The notes: generated by a model not told the origin, from the letters alone. A stretch of DNA of 64,000 nucleotides from Roseomonas sp. OT10 (GCF_020991085.1 NZ_CP087719.1:3306001-3370000), one strand, 5' to 3'; counted from the first letter of the stretch, positions 1 through 9,309 are shown. Translations and numbers: made by a program.

Positions 1-926
1 TCCACCGGATGCAGGCGCAGCCGCGGCCCGGCGCGCATCACCTGCCCCGCCAGCGGCTTGCCCAGCAGCGCCTCCATGCGGTGGGCGATGGCGATGGTCT
101 TCTCCAGGTCGACCCCCGTCTCCCAGCCGCTCTCGGCCAGCAGGTAGACGAGATCCTCGGTGCAGATGTTGCCCGTGGCCCCGGCCGCGAAGGGACAGCC
201 GCCCAGCCCGCCCGCGGCGGAATCGAAGCGCCGCACGCCTTCCTCCAGCCCGACCAGCACGTTCGCCAGCCCGACGCCGCGGGTGTTGTGCAGGTGCAGG
301 GTGAATCCCATTCCCGGCAGCGCCGCCTTCAGGGCGCGCAGCGTGGCGCGGATGTTGTTGGGCGTGGCCATGCCCGTGGTGTCGCCCAGCGTCACATGCC
401 CCACGCCGAGTTCCGCATAGGCGCGGGCGATGCGCACCACCTGCTCCACCGGGACGTCGCCCTCGAAAGGGCAGCCGAAGGCGACGGCGATGGCGCCCAG
501 GACCTCCTTGCCGCCCTCGCGCAGCCGGGCGGCGACGGCCGGGAAGGCCTCCAGGCTGTCGCCGACGCCGCGGTTCAGGTTCTTGCGGTTGTGCGTCTCC
601 GAGGCGGAGATCAGCAGCACGCCGCCATCGACCGGCGTGGTCAACGCGCGCTCCGCCCCGCGCAGGTTGGGCACCAGCGCCATCAGGTTGGTGTCGGGCC
701 GCTTGCGGATGCCGCGCAGCACCTCCTCCGCATCGGCGAGCTGCGGCACCGCCTTGGGCGAGACGAAGGAGGTCACCTCGACATGGCGGATGCCGCTGTC
801 GAGCATGCTGTCGACGAGGTCGATCTTGTCGCGCGCGGAGAGGATGGTGCGCTCGATCTGCAGCCCGTCGCGGGTGCCGACCTCGACGACCTCGACGAAG
901 CGCGGGTCGGATTCGGGAGTGCTCAT
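1..926 (-). CDS. mvaB: Hydroxymethylglutaryl-CoA lyase, 3' end cut by window
   Basis: Cleaves HMG-CoA to acetoacetate and acetyl-CoA, the last step of leucine degradation. The reverse strand translates from ATG at 926 without a stop to the window edge. It begins MSTPESDPRFVEVVEVGTRD and carries the family segments VGTRDGLQ (metal and substrate site), SASETHNRKN, HLHNTRG (metal-binding histidines) and GLGGCPFAAGATGN, whose cysteine is the family's active-site Cys. About 308 residues are visible, so only the C-terminus is missing. It follows the Bug binding-protein gene by 13 bases on the same strand, so the two are probably co-transcribed. Family assignment is firm; the physiological substrate is inferred from the family. 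Confidence 0.93.
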   Translation of the reverse strand, partial: MSTPESDPRFVEVVEVGTRDGLQIERTILSARDKIDLVDSMLDSGIRHVEVTSFVSPKAVPQLADAEEVLRGIRKRPDTNLMALVPNLRGAERALTTPVDGGVLLISASETHNRKNLNRGVGDSLEAFPAVAARLREGGKEVLGAIAVAFGCPFEGDVPVEQVVRIARAYAELGVGHVTLGDTTGMATPNNIRATLRALKAALPGMGFTLHLHNTRGVGLANVLVGLEEGVRRFDSAAGGLGGCPFAAGATGNICTEDLVYLLAESGWETGVDLEKTIAIAHRMEALLGKPLAGQVMRAGPRLRLHPV

Positions 927-939
927 GGGAATTCCGTTC

Positions 940-1902
940 TCAGTCGAGCTTCAGGTCGATCTCGGCGATGATGCCCTTCCAGGTCGCCAGTTCGCGCTTG
1001 AGGAAGGCGTCGAAGGCGGCGGGCGTCATCGCGTTGGGCTCCACCCCGCTGTCGGCCATGACCTTCATCAGGCCGGGCTGGGCCAGCAGCGCGTTGATCG
1101 CCTCGTTGAGCTGCCCCACCACCGGCTCCGGCAGGCCCTTCGGCCCCAGCATCGCCCACCAGGTGGTGACGTTCACCTGCGTCCCGCCCTCCATCAGCGT
1201 CGGCACCTGGGGCAGCGAGGGGCTGCGCGCCGGCCCGCTGACCGCCAGCGCCCGGGCGGTGCCGGCATCCAGCGCCCCCTTGGCCGAGGCGATGGAGGTG
1301 CCGATCGCCGCCACATGCCCGCCGAGCAGGTCGGCCAGCGCCGGGCCGGAGCCGCGATAGGGCACGTGCTGCATCTCCAGCCCCGCGCGGCGGCGCAGCA
1401 TCTCCAGGATGATATGGGAGTTGCTGCCGGCGCCGGAGCTGCCGAAGCTCAGCTCGCCCTTGCGCGCCTTCGAGGCGGCGACGAGGTCCGCCATGCTGCG
1501 ATAGGGCGAGTTGGCCGCGACCAGCAGGATCAGCGGCGTGGTGCCGATGAAGGCCACGGGGCTGAAGTCTTGCGCCGGGTCGAAGGGCACCTTCGTCAGC
1601 AGCGGCGACAGGATCATGTTGTCCTGCTGCGCCAGCACCAGGTCGTAGCCGGTCGGCGCGGCGCGGGCGACCTCGCCCAGGCCGATCGTGCCGTTGGCAC
1701 CGGCGCGGTTCTCCACCACCACCGTCCAGCCCTTCGCCTCCGCCAGGCGCTGCCCGACCGCGCGGGAGAGCAGGTCGGTGCCCCCGCCCGGCGGGAAGGG
1801 CGAGACGATGCGGATCGGGCGGGAGGGGAAGGTCTCCGCCCGCGCCGCGCCGGAAAGAAGCGGCGGGGCAGCCAGGAGCGCGAGGAGCGAGCGGCGCAGC
1901 AT
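940..1902 (-). CDS. Bug-family (TctC-like) periplasmic solute-binding protein
   Basis: Secreted binding protein of the tripartite tricarboxylate receptor (Bug) family, which captures carboxylates or other small acids. The start at 1902 gives MLRRSLLALLAAPPLLSGA, a clear signal peptide ending at ARA; the frame stays open upstream but that extension is low-complexity. The mature part starts with the family pattern FPSRPIRIVSPFPPGGGTD and later has VVENRAGANG, GSSGAGSNSH and VPYRGSGPAL. The length, 320 residues, is normal. Bug genes are often orphans without TctA/TctB partners, as here. Its ligand cannot be read from the sequence; the adjacent mvaB suggests a branched organic acid, which is only an inference. 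Confidence 0.9.
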   Translation of the reverse strand: MLRRSLLALLAAPPLLSGAARAETFPSRPIRIVSPFPPGGGTDLLSRAVGQRLAEAKGWTVVVENRAGANGTIGLGEVARAAPTGYDLVLAQQDNMILSPLLTKVPFDPAQDFSPVAFIGTTPLILLVAANSPYRSMADLVAASKARKGELSFGSSGAGSNSHIILEMLRRRAGLEMQHVPYRGSGPALADLLGGHVAAIGTSIASAKGALDAGTARALAVSGPARSPSLPQVPTLMEGGTQVNVTTWWAMLGPKGLPEPVVGQLNEAINALLAQPGLMKVMADSGVEPNAMTPAAFDAFLKRELATWKGIIAEIDLKLD

Positions 1903-2173
1903 CGGACGGTTTCCTTCCCGTGGCCGGGCCGACCTGCCTGCGGGGCCGTCAGCGGCCCCGCCGGGATGCGGCGGCCCTTTGCCCGCAGGCTGGCGCCTGG
2001 CAGCGCCCAGGCCAAGCGCTGGATGGCGCCTCCCCCCCTCTTGGGCGGAGATGGGCGGTCCGGCCCGGATGCCGGGCGGCACGGTGCCGTGCGGCCGGGG
2101 CCGGCCGGGCCGGGGAGACTGGGGCAGGATGCCGTCCGCCTGGGGCCGCGTCCTGGTCCAGACCCCTGTTCGC

Positions 2174-2190
2174 GGGGCGATTCACGCCCC
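2174..2190. promoter_or_regulatory. Short palindrome in the divergent LysR/Bug intergenic region
   Basis: The 385-base gap 1903-2287 separates the leftward Bug-mvaB pair from the rightward LysR gene and holds no gene. Within it is a perfect 6-bp inverted repeat, GGGGCG-ATTCA-CGCCCC. Its position about 100 bases before the LysR start would suit an autoregulatory operator controlling both directions. No T-N11-A site stands out, so this is only a candidate. Confidence 0.22.
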
Positions 2191-2287
2191 CCGGGCGTGT
2201 CCGTCCGCCGGCAATCTGCTCTAGAAGGGGCGCGGCCGCGGCGTAGGCCCGCCGGCCCCGGGAAGAGCGGATCAGGGAGGAGGACCG

Positions 2288-3280
2288 GTGAGCAGGGACG
2301 GCAGGATGGCGCGCCGGATGGACCCGGTCTCGGCCCGGCTGTTCGTGGCCACCATCGAGACGGGCAGCATCGCCAAGGCGGCGGAGCGGGAGCACATCGT
2401 CCCCTCCGCGGTCAGCAAGCGGCTGTCGGAGCTGGAGGCGCTGGTCGGCACGCCGCTCTTCGAGCGGGGCCTGCGGGGCGTGCGTCCCACCCCCGCCGGC
2501 GAGGCCTTCGAGCATCATGCCCGCATGGTCCTGCGCATGCTCGACCGCATGGAGGACGAGATGTCCGACTATGCGGAAGGGGTCCGCGGCCATGTCCGGG
2601 TCCGCGCCAGCGCGTCCTCCCTCACCGCCGGCCTGCCCGCCGACATCCGCGACTTCCTGCGCGAGCGGACGCATCTGCGGCTCGACCTCGAGGAGATCGA
2701 GACCCCCGGCATCGTCCGCGACGTGGCGGAGGGACGGGCCGATATCGGCATCGGCCCGAACCTCTTCATCCCGGGGACGCTGCAGCTGTTTCCCTACCGC
2801 AGCTACGACCTCTGCGTCGCCGTGCCGGAGGGGCACCCGCTGGCGCAGCGCCCCAGCGTCTCCTACCTGGAGACGCTGGAATACGACCAGGTCGAGCAGA
2901 CCACCGGCAGCGTGCTGGCGCAGCTGATGGACGGCGTCGCCCGCCAGGCCTCCGTCATGAAGCGCACCCGCATCCGCGTGCGCGGCTTCGACACGCTCTG
3001 CCGCATGGTCGGCGCGGGCATGGGCATCGGGCTTGCCCCCTCGGTCATGGAGGCGAGCCTGGGCGGGCGGTACGGGCTGCGCTTCATCCCGCTGACCGAC
3101 CACTGGGCCCGGCCGCAGATCTGCATCATGGTCCGCGACGTCGATAGCCTGTCCTGCGCCGCCCGCGACTTCGTCGAACACCTTCGCGCCCGGTCCCTGG
3201 TCCCCGGCCGGACGGAAACGCTGCGCGTCGCGCATCCGGACCATGCGGCCTTCAGAGGGCGACCCCCGGCAGCCAGGTGA
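2288..3280 (+). CDS. LysR-family transcriptional regulator
   Basis: A 330-residue LysR-type regulator. Residues ~11-70 form the winged helix-turn-helix (RLFVATIETGSIAKAAEREH, then SAVSKRLSELEALVGTPLFER), followed by the usual linker helix and a two-lobed effector domain (VRVRASASSLTAGLP, ADIGIGPN, MVGAGMGIGLAPS). The start is GTG at 2288 behind a strong AGGGAGGAGG site; ATG at 2306 is an alternative. It is divergent from the Bug-mvaB pair, the classic arrangement for a LysR gene and its target. Its 3' end overlaps the last 29 bases of the converging dctM. Which neighbour it controls is inferred only from position. Confidence 0.92.
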   Translation: MSRDGRMARRMDPVSARLFVATIETGSIAKAAEREHIVPSAVSKRLSELEALVGTPLFERGLRGVRPTPAGEAFEHHARMVLRMLDRMEDEMSDYAEGVRGHVRVRASASSLTAGLPADIRDFLRERTHLRLDLEEIETPGIVRDVAEGRADIGIGPNLFIPGTLQLFPYRSYDLCVAVPEGHPLAQRPSVSYLETLEYDQVEQTTGSVLAQLMDGVARQASVMKRTRIRVRGFDTLCRMVGAGMGIGLAPSVMEASLGGRYGLRFIPLTDHWARPQICIMVRDVDSLSCAARDFVEHLRARSLVPGRTETLRVAHPDHAAFRGRPPAAR

Positions 3281-4532
3281 CCAGGGCCGGGAAGAGGGTG
3301 ATCAGCCCCAGCACGGCGAGCGACCAGCCGAGGAACGGCAGCGCCTCCATGGCAACCGGCCAGATCGGCACGCGCCCGACGGCGCTGGTCACGAAGATCA
3401 GCAACCCGATCGGCGGGTGCAGCATGCCGATCATCAGGTTCATGATGACCACCATGGCGAAGTGGACCGGGTCGAGCCCGAGCTGGGCCTGGATCGGCAG
3501 CAGGGTCGGGACGAACATCACCAGGGCCGGCAGCGGCTCCAGGATCATGCCCACCGCGAGCAGCACCAGGTTCACCACCAGCAGGATCACCAGCGGGTCC
3601 GAGGAGAGGGAGAGGATCGCGCCGGAGATGGCGGTGGCGATATGCGCCTCGTTCAGCAGCCAGGCGAAGGGACCGGCCGCGGCCAGCAGGAACAGGATCA
3701 CCGCCGAGGTCCGCCCGGCCGCGTAGAGCACCTGGCCCAGCTCGCGCCCCTTCAGGTCGCGGTAGACCAGGAAGCCGACCACCAGCGCATAGGCGCAGAT
3801 CACCCCCGCCGCCTCCGTCTCCGTCACGATGCCGGAGCGGATGCCCAGGATGATCAGCACGGGGATCGCCAGCGCCCAGATCGCCGTGCGCGTGGCGGTG
3901 ATCCGCTCGCCCCAGCTCGACCGTGGCCGGGCGGCGTAGCCGCGGCGGCGCGCGATGATCGCGCACAGCACCATGTAGCCCGCGGCCATCAGCAGGCCGG
4001 GGACGATGCCGGCCAGGAACAGCTTGCCGATCGAGACGTTGGCCGTGACGGCATAGACGATCATCGGGATGGAGGGCGGGATGATCGGCCCCAGCATGGC
4101 GCCGGCCGCGATCACCGCGGCGGCGAAGCCGGGCCGGTAGCCCTCCCGCTTCATGGCGGGGATCAGCAGCCCGCCGGTCGCGGTGGCATCCGCCACCGCC
4201 GAGCCGGAGATGCCCGACATCACCAGGTTGGTCAGGATGCCGACCTGCCCCAGGCTGCCGCGCATGTGCCCGACCATGGCGGAGGACCAGCCGATCAGGC
4301 GATGCGTCAGCCCGCCCTGGTTCATCAGCTCCCCCGCCAGGACGAAGAGCGGCACGGTGATCAGCACGGCCGTGTCGACGTTGGAGACGAGGGTCAGCGG
4401 CGCCATCACCACATCCCCGCCGCCATCGTGGCGCAGCAGCAGCCCGGCCAGCGCCGCGAGGATCATCGAGAAGCCGACATCGAGGCCCAGCAGCAGCAGG
4501 CCGAAGAAGAGCACGGCGCTGAGCAGGATCAT
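3252..4532 (-). CDS. dctM: TRAP transporter large membrane subunit (DctM)
   Basis: The 426-residue large membrane subunit of a tripartite ATP-independent periplasmic transporter, which carries solute inward using the sodium gradient. It is hydrophobic throughout with about a dozen membrane segments and shows family signatures VPLFVLAGELMNQGGL, SGISGSAVADATATGG, AGAMLGPIIPPSIPM and LLIFVTSAVGR. Its ATG overlaps the stop of dctQ in an ATGA, so translation is probably coupled. It is the last gene of the leftward run from the dehydrogenase at 8402. The 3' end overlaps the converging LysR gene. Confidence 0.96.
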   Translation of the reverse strand: MILLSAVLFFGLLLLGLDVGFSMILAALAGLLLRHDGGGDVVMAPLTLVSNVDTAVLITVPLFVLAGELMNQGGLTHRLIGWSSAMVGHMRGSLGQVGILTNLVMSGISGSAVADATATGGLLIPAMKREGYRPGFAAAVIAAGAMLGPIIPPSIPMIVYAVTANVSIGKLFLAGIVPGLLMAAGYMVLCAIIARRRGYAARPRSSWGERITATRTAIWALAIPVLIILGIRSGIVTETEAAGVICAYALVVGFLVYRDLKGRELGQVLYAAGRTSAVILFLLAAAGPFAWLLNEAHIATAISGAILSLSSDPLVILLVVNLVLLAVGMILEPLPALVMFVPTLLPIQAQLGLDPVHFAMVVIMNLMIGMLHPPIGLLIFVTSAVGRVPIWPVAMEALPFLGWSLAVLGLITLFPALVTWLPGVAL

Positions 4533-5077
4533 GGCCCGTGCTCCCCGCGCCCCTCCATCTCCCCGCCGACGCCGCAGAGGCGGAGCAGCAGGAAGACGGC
4601 CAGCAGCGCGAGCCCCGCGAGCAGCCCGGCATAGACCACGTCGTAGCTCAGCGGCGTGTTCATGATGGCCTGGTAGGCGCCGACCTCCAGCAGCACCCAG
4701 CCGCTCCAGACCAGGTAGGCGGAGGTCAGCAGCACCACCACGTCCAGCAGCCCCGCCAGCGCGCGGGTGCCGATGCCGGGCAGCAGATGCTCCAGCAGCT
4801 CGATGCGGATGTTCGCCCGCTCGCGGATGCCCAGCGCGATGCCGATGAAGGTCAGCCAGACCAGGCAGAGCCGGGAGAGCTGGTCATAGGCGTCGAAGGT
4901 GCTCTTGACGAGGTAGCGGTCCACCACCTGCCCCACGGAGAGGACCACCAGGGCCACCATCGCCAGGATGACGCAGGCGCGGGCCACCCACGCCAGCCCC
5001 CGCGCGAAGCCGCGCAGCAGGCGGCCCGCCGCGGGCTCGGCCTGCCGCCCGGCCACCGCCGGGACGCTGCGGCTCAC
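4529..5077 (-). CDS. dctQ: TRAP transporter small membrane subunit (DctQ)
   Basis: A 182-residue small subunit with four predicted membrane helices, which pairs with DctM in the inner membrane. The family's conserved part is visible as RLCLVWLTFIGIALGIRERANIR, with the charged RERANI stretch in the middle of the protein. It overlaps dctP upstream and dctM downstream by four bases each. The first ~20 residues (SRSVPAVAGRQAEPAAGR) are polar and probably cytoplasmic. The call rests on the sequence pattern and on its place between DctP and DctM. Confidence 0.94.
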   Translation of the reverse strand: MSRSVPAVAGRQAEPAAGRLLRGFARGLAWVARACVILAMVALVVLSVGQVVDRYLVKSTFDAYDQLSRLCLVWLTFIGIALGIRERANIRIELLEHLLPGIGTRALAGLLDVVVLLTSAYLVWSGWVLLEVGAYQAIMNTPLSYDVVYAGLLAGLALLAVFLLLRLCGVGGEMEGRGEHGP

Positions 5078-6075
5078 CCCGCCTCCTGCGCGCGGCGGAT
5101 GCGGGCGGCCATGCCCGCCGGCCAGGACTTGCCGTCATGCTCCTGCTCCAGCCCGGCCAGGGCGGCGCGGAAGGCGTCACGGTCGGGCACGACGTAGCTC
5201 GCCCCGGCATTGCGCAGCAGCTCCACCCCCTCCCCGTCCAGCTTGCGGGTCAGGCGGGTGGTCACCTCGCCCGTCTGCTTGCCGGCATGTTCCATCAGCT
5301 CGCGGTCGGCGGAGGAGAGGCCCTTCCAGAAGCGCTCGGAGGCGAAGAGGCCCACCAGCTCGTAAGCATGGTCGGTGGCGGACCAGAACTTCGCCGCCTC
5401 GTGGAAGCGGGCGGGGATGGACAGGTCGAAGCCGTTGTCCTGGCCATCGATCGCGCCGCGCGAGAGGGCGTTGTAGATCTCCAGCATCCCCATCGGGGTG
5501 ATCTGCGCGCCCAGCCGCTCGAAGGTGGCGCGCAGCATCAGGATCGGCGCCACGCGGATCCGCATGCCGCGGACCTCCTCGGGCCTGGTGACGGGCCCCC
5601 GGATGGTCTGCAGCGCGCGCGGCGAGCGCTGGCCCCAGGCGCCGACCAGCCGCACCCCGGCCGTGCCGGCGATGCGGTCGTAGATGGCGCGGAACTCGTC
5701 GCTGTTCTGGATGCGCTCCGCCCACTCCGCGCTGCGGAACAGGTAGGGCATGTACATGATGTTCAGTGCCTCCGCCCCGCGCAGCTGCACGATGGAGGGC
5801 GCGCCGTAGTAGGACAGCTCGACGGTGCCGAGCTGCATGGCCGACATCAGCCCGCCGATGTCGCCGAGCTGCCCGTCGGTGTAGAGGTTGACCTCCAGCC
5901 GGCCCTGGCTCTCGGTCTCCACCACCTCCTTGAAGCGCATCATGGCGTGGTGCCAGGGGCTGTTGTTCAGCGCGATGGTCGCTAGCCGGATGGTGCGCTG
6001 CTGCGCCCGGGCCGGGGTGGTGCGAATGGCCGCCAGGGCCAGCGGCCCGGCGGCGAGAAGCTGCCTTCTCTTCAC
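5074..6075 (-). CDS. dctP: TRAP transporter periplasmic solute-binding subunit (DctP)
   Basis: The 333-residue periplasmic receptor of the TRAP system. The N-terminus MKRRQLLAAGPLALAAI with ARAQQ is a signal peptide, with a twin-Arg-like RR start. The mature part has the family's architecture: IRLATIALNNSPWHHAMMRF, VNLYTDGQLGDIGGLMSAMQ, MPYLFRSAEWAERI, GMRIRVAPILM (the arginine that usually salt-bridges a carboxylate) and GAIDGQDNGFDL. This argues for an acidic ligand such as a sugar acid, consistent with the adjacent lactonase. It is first of the dctPQM trio and lies 103 bases downstream of the lactonase gene. Confidence 0.95.
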   Translation of the reverse strand: MKRRQLLAAGPLALAAIRTTPARAQQRTIRLATIALNNSPWHHAMMRFKEVVETESQGRLEVNLYTDGQLGDIGGLMSAMQLGTVELSYYGAPSIVQLRGAEALNIMYMPYLFRSAEWAERIQNSDEFRAIYDRIAGTAGVRLVGAWGQRSPRALQTIRGPVTRPEEVRGMRIRVAPILMLRATFERLGAQITPMGMLEIYNALSRGAIDGQDNGFDLSIPARFHEAAKFWSATDHAYELVGLFASERFWKGLSSADRELMEHAGKQTGEVTTRLTRKLDGEGVELLRNAGASYVVPDRDAFRAALAGLEQEHDGKSWPAGMAARIRRAQEAG

Positions 6076-6178
6076 GTCGTCCTCCTGCGCGGGCTCTCTG
6101 GCCCGTCATCCGAACTGTGGTCCGCGGGAGGCGGTCCCGCCAGGGGCCGCCCGGTCCGGGATCAGAACTCCCGGCGCA

Positions 6179-7144
6179 TCAGAAATTCCAGTGGACCGGC
6201 GGCGCCCCGGCGACCGGCGAGCGGAAGCTCGCCAGCCTCTCGCCGAAGAGCGAGCCGAGGTAGACCGTCCTCCGGTCCGGCCCGCCGAAGCCGATGCCCG
6301 ACAGGTTGCGCAGCCCGCGCCTGCGGCCGAGGTCCATCTGCGGCCGGCCGAAGCGCCCCTCCTGGAAGGCCGCCTCCGCCGCGGCGACATCCGCCGCGTC
6401 CGCATCCTCCAGGATCAGCTCCTGCCGCCCGTCCGGCGTGGCGCGGATGACGCGGTTGCTGATGACGCTGACGATCCAGACGCCGCCCTCCTCGTCGAAG
6501 GCGAAGCCGTCCGGCCAGGTGCCCGCGCCGTACTGCGCGAAGACCTCCTTCTCTCCCAGCGAGCCGTCGGGGCGGATCGGGAAGCGGCTGGTGCGGCGGC
6601 CGATGGTCTCGTTGACGTAAAGCCATTCGCCGGAGGGATCGACGATCGCCTCGTTGGTGAAGCCGATGCCCTCCGCCACGATCCGCGCGCCGCGCCCGTC
6701 CATCAGCACGATGAAGCCGTCCCCGTAGCCCTTGCGCATGGACTGCTCGCGCGGGACCGCCCAGGTGCTGACCGTCACCCAGGTGCGGCCCTGTCGGTCG
6801 ATGCCGACGAAGTTCGTGGGCGGCAGGGCGCGGCCGTCCACCTCGCGCAGCCGGGGCGTCAGCGCGCCGTCCCGCGCCAGATGCCAGACGCCGCCGGCGG
6901 GGCCGAGATTGGCGATCAGGACGCTACGGTCGGGGAGCAGGGCGATGCCGTTGGGCAGGAAGCCCTCCGGCGCGTCGCGGGCCAGGAGGCGGGTGATGCC
7001 GCCATCCGCTGCGATCACGGAGATGCCGCCGCGCCCGTCCGGCACGAAGAGGTCGCCGGAGCGGGTCGTCATCACGCATTCGGCGCGGTTCAGGTCTTGG
7101 CCGACGAAGGAGATCCCGTCGGGCGTCAGCATCCGCATGGTCAC
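6179..7144 (-). CDS. SMP-30/gluconolactonase-family lactonase
   Basis: A 321-residue six-bladed beta-propeller hydrolase. The four positions expected to hold the catalytic divalent metal are present: Glu22 (RAECV), Asn111 (TNFVG), Asn164 (GFTNEAIVD) and Asp212 (WPDGFAFDE), so it should be active. The family opens sugar lactones to aldonic acids. The start is GTG at 7144 with GAGG six bases upstream; ATG at 7138 is possible. It lies between a zinc dehydrogenase and a TRAP transporter on the same strand, which suggests oxidation of an imported sugar to its lactone and then hydrolysis. The exact sugar is unknown. Confidence 0.88.
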   Translation of the reverse strand: MTMRMLTPDGISFVGQDLNRAECVMTTRSGDLFVPDGRGGISVIAADGGITRLLARDAPEGFLPNGIALLPDRSVLIANLGPAGGVWHLARDGALTPRLREVDGRALPPTNFVGIDRQGRTWVTVSTWAVPREQSMRKGYGDGFIVLMDGRGARIVAEGIGFTNEAIVDPSGEWLYVNETIGRRTSRFPIRPDGSLGEKEVFAQYGAGTWPDGFAFDEEGGVWIVSVISNRVIRATPDGRQELILEDADAADVAAAEAAFQEGRFGRPQMDLGRRRGLRNLSGIGFGGPDRRTVYLGSLFGERLASFRSPVAGAPPVHWNF

Positions 7145-7346
7145 GGCGGTCCTCGTTCCTCCCCTGCCCCGGCCGGGCTTGCCGCCCGATCCGGGTCGCC
7201 CCCGCGGCGCGGACCGGCCCGTCCCGACCTGTCCGCCACCGTGGTGCTGCCCTCTCGCGCCACAGCTTGTCGCCGGACGCGGTAGCGGCGGGCATGGCGA
7301 TTACAGAGGGGGGGTATCTCAGATCGCGACGCCGGCGCGCGCGGCG

Positions 7347-8402
7347 CTACGGCCGCCCTGTCCCGTGCGGCGCGGCCCCGCCCCCGTTGGGATAGATCAG
7401 CGTCTTGATCACCCCCGGCGCATCGGCGGCGTGGCGGCGGAAGGCCTCGGGCCCCTCCTCCAGCGCGACGTGGTGCGTGACCAGCGCGGCCACGTCCACC
7501 TTCCCCGCGGCCACCAGGGCGATGGCGCGCGGATAGACCTCGCCCATCCGGCGGGAGAACTTGATCTTCAGCCCGCGCCGCCGCGCATCCGCCGCCGGCA
7601 GGGTGTAGGTGTCGCCATCGGGGATGCCGACCAGCACGACTCGCCCGCCGATCCGGGCGGAGAGCACCGCGTCGCGGAAGCCCAGCGGGTTGTTGGTCGC
7701 CTCGATCACCAGCGGCGCGCCCTCGCCCCCGGTCCAGCCCTGGATGTCCCCCACGGAGCTGCCGGCCCGGTCGGCGCCGAGCCGGGCGGCCATGGCGCGG
7801 CGGTGCTCCAGCGGGTCGACCGCCAGTACCTCGCCCGCGCCGGCGGCCTTCAGCACCTGGAGGAGCAGCAGCCCGATCGGGCCGCAGCCGAGCACGGCCA
7901 CGCGCTCCAGCAGGCGCGGCTTGGCCAGGTCCACGGCATGGATGGCCACGCCCAGCGGCTCCAGCATCACCGCGTCCAGCGGCGTGAAGCCCTGCGGGAT
8001 GGCGACGATCTGGCTGCGCGGCACCCAGATGCGCTGCGTCATCGCACCGTCGAAGGGCGGGGCGCCGATGAACTCGACATGGGGGCAGAGGTTCGGATGG
8101 CCGGCATGGCAATAGGGGCAGTCGCCGCACGCCTTGTTCGGATCGACGGCGACGAGCGTGCCGCGCCGCAGGCCCCGCTCCGCCACGTCCTCCGCCAGCC
8201 AGCCGCCGAACTCGTGCCCCGGCACGAAGGGCGCCTTGATCTGGGCCGAGCCGATGCCGCCATCCTTGTAGTAGTGCAGGTCGCTGCCGCAGAGGCCGAC
8301 CGCCGCCACCTCCAGCAATGCCTCGTCCGGCCGCCCCTCCCGCAGGTTGAAGGGAGCGACCCGGGCATCATGCGCCCCGTGCAGGTAGAGAGCCTTGGTC
8401 AC
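7347..8402 (-). CDS. Zinc-dependent medium-chain dehydrogenase (polyol / sugar type)
   Basis: A 351-residue NAD(P)-dependent alcohol dehydrogenase of the sorbitol/L-idonate/threonine dehydrogenase group. Catalytic zinc ligands are Cys38 (GLCGSD), His63-Glu64 (GHEFGG) and Glu148 (LEPLG); structural zinc cysteines are Cys92, 95, 98 and 106 ([15 protein letters not shown]). The nucleotide-binding Rossmann motif GCGPIG is at 172-177. The start is GTG at 8402 (VTKALYLHG); the frame is open further upstream but that extension is unlike the family. It heads the leftward run dehydrogenase-lactonase-TRAP. A 202-base gap separates it from the lactonase, so a second promoter is possible. Confidence 0.9.
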   Translation of the reverse strand: MTKALYLHGAHDARVAPFNLREGRPDEALLEVAAVGLCGSDLHYYKDGGIGSAQIKAPFVPGHEFGGWLAEDVAERGLRRGTLVAVDPNKACGDCPYCHAGHPNLCPHVEFIGAPPFDGAMTQRIWVPRSQIVAIPQGFTPLDAVMLEPLGVAIHAVDLAKPRLLERVAVLGCGPIGLLLLQVLKAAGAGEVLAVDPLEHRRAMAARLGADRAGSSVGDIQGWTGGEGAPLVIEATNNPLGFRDAVLSARIGGRVVLVGIPDGDTYTLPAADARRRGLKIKFSRRMGEVYPRAIALVAAGKVDVAALVTHHVALEEGPEAFRRHAADAPGVIKTLIYPNGGGAAPHGTGRP

Positions 8403-8540
8403 AGCGTCGGCAGCCCCGTGCAACCTGCGGCCTGGGCGAGTCCGTTCGGCGGTGCGATGCCGCGCCGGCGCCCGGCCGATGTCCGGGGAGCGGATTCCCG
8501 CCCCGCCGATGCTCCCGGCCAGCGATCCGTCCCAGGCCAA

Positions 8541-8570
8541 GCCATACATCTGTAAATTCTATAAGACAAG
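8541..8570 (+). promoter_or_regulatory. AT-rich promoter-like patch before folE
   Basis: This is a sharply AT-rich 30-base island in otherwise GC-rich DNA, containing TGTAAATTC and TATAAG (8560-8565), about 30-60 bases ahead of the folE start and in the divergent gap with the dehydrogenase gene. TATAAG is a plausible -10 element. No convincing -35 was identified. Confidence 0.3.
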
Positions 8571-8596
8571 AGTTCCGGTCTCCCACCCTCCCGCTT

Positions 8597-9289
8597 GTGC
8601 GCCGCACCCTTGTCGACCAGATGACCCCTCCACCGCCGAGAGAGGATCCCGCCTCCGTGCCCACCGAGCCTGCCGTCCCCCCAACCGTCGCCGGGGAGCC
8701 GCCGCGGCCGACCCGCGAGGAGGCGGAGGATGCGATCCGCACCCTGCTGCGCTGGGCGGGCGACGACCCTCGGCGCGAAGGGCTGGCCGATACCCCCAAG
8801 CGCGTGGCCCGCGCCTACCGGGAGTGGTTCTCCGGCTACGAGGAGGATCCGATGGCCCTCCTCCAGCGCTCCTTCTCGGAGGTCGAGGGCTATGACGAGA
8901 TGGTCGTGCTGCGCGACATCCGGCTGGAGAGCACCTGCGAGCACCACATGGCGCCGATCATCGGCCGCGCCCATGTCGGCTACCTGCCCAGCGGCCGGGT
9001 GGTGGGCATCAGCAAGCTCGCCCGGGTGGTGGACGCCTACGGCAAGCGCCTGCAGATCCAGGAGAAGCTGACGGCGCAAATCGCCAACGCCATCCAGGAC
9101 GTGCTCCAGCCCCTGGGCGTTGCCGTCGTCGTCGAGGCGGCCCACCAGTGCATGACCACCCGCGGCGCCCACAAGCCGGGCGTCACCATGGTCACCAGCC
9201 GCATGCTCGGCGCCTTCCGCGACAACCGCAGCACCCGGCAGGAATTCCTGGCGATGATCGGCAATCCCCGCCAGACCGCGGTGATCTGA
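8597..9289 (+). CDS. folE: GTP cyclohydrolase I
   Basis: Converts GTP to 7,8-dihydroneopterin triphosphate, the first step of tetrahydrofolate synthesis. The protein has 230 residues from a GTG at 8597 (ATG at 8621 is an alternative); the first ~38 residues are a variable Pro-rich tail. The zinc ligands Cys114, His117 (STCEHHMAP) and Cys185 (AHQCMTTRG) are all present, with the GTP-binding stretches [10 protein letters not shown] and [17 protein letters not shown]. It stands alone as a cytoplasmic decamer-type enzyme, facing a converging acetyltransferase. Confidence 0.97.
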   Translation: MRRTLVDQMTPPPPREDPASVPTEPAVPPTVAGEPPRPTREEAEDAIRTLLRWAGDDPRREGLADTPKRVARAYREWFSGYEEDPMALLQRSFSEVEGYDEMVVLRDIRLESTCEHHMAPIIGRAHVGYLPSGRVVGISKLARVVDAYGKRLQIQEKLTAQIANAIQDVLQPLGVAVVVEAAHQCMTTRGAHKPGVTMVTSRMLGAFRDNRSTRQEFLAMIGNPRQTAVI

Positions 9290-9290
9290 G

Positions 9291-9309
9291 CCGCCGGGCC
9301 GACCGGCGG
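9291..9309. terminator. Bidirectional stem-loop between folE and the acetyltransferase
   Basis: Immediately after the folE stop is a perfect 7-bp inverted repeat, CCGCCGG-GCCGA-CCGGCGG, filling the 30-base gap between converging genes. It has no T run, so it would be a weak or factor-assisted terminator serving both strands. Confidence 0.4.

Noticed and set aside
8541-8570. The AT-rich patch before folE as a riboswitch or Zur operator
   Set aside because: It is only about 30 bases long, has no conserved aptamer motif and is not a clear palindrome; folE here is the zinc-dependent type I enzyme and not the Zur-regulated alternative.
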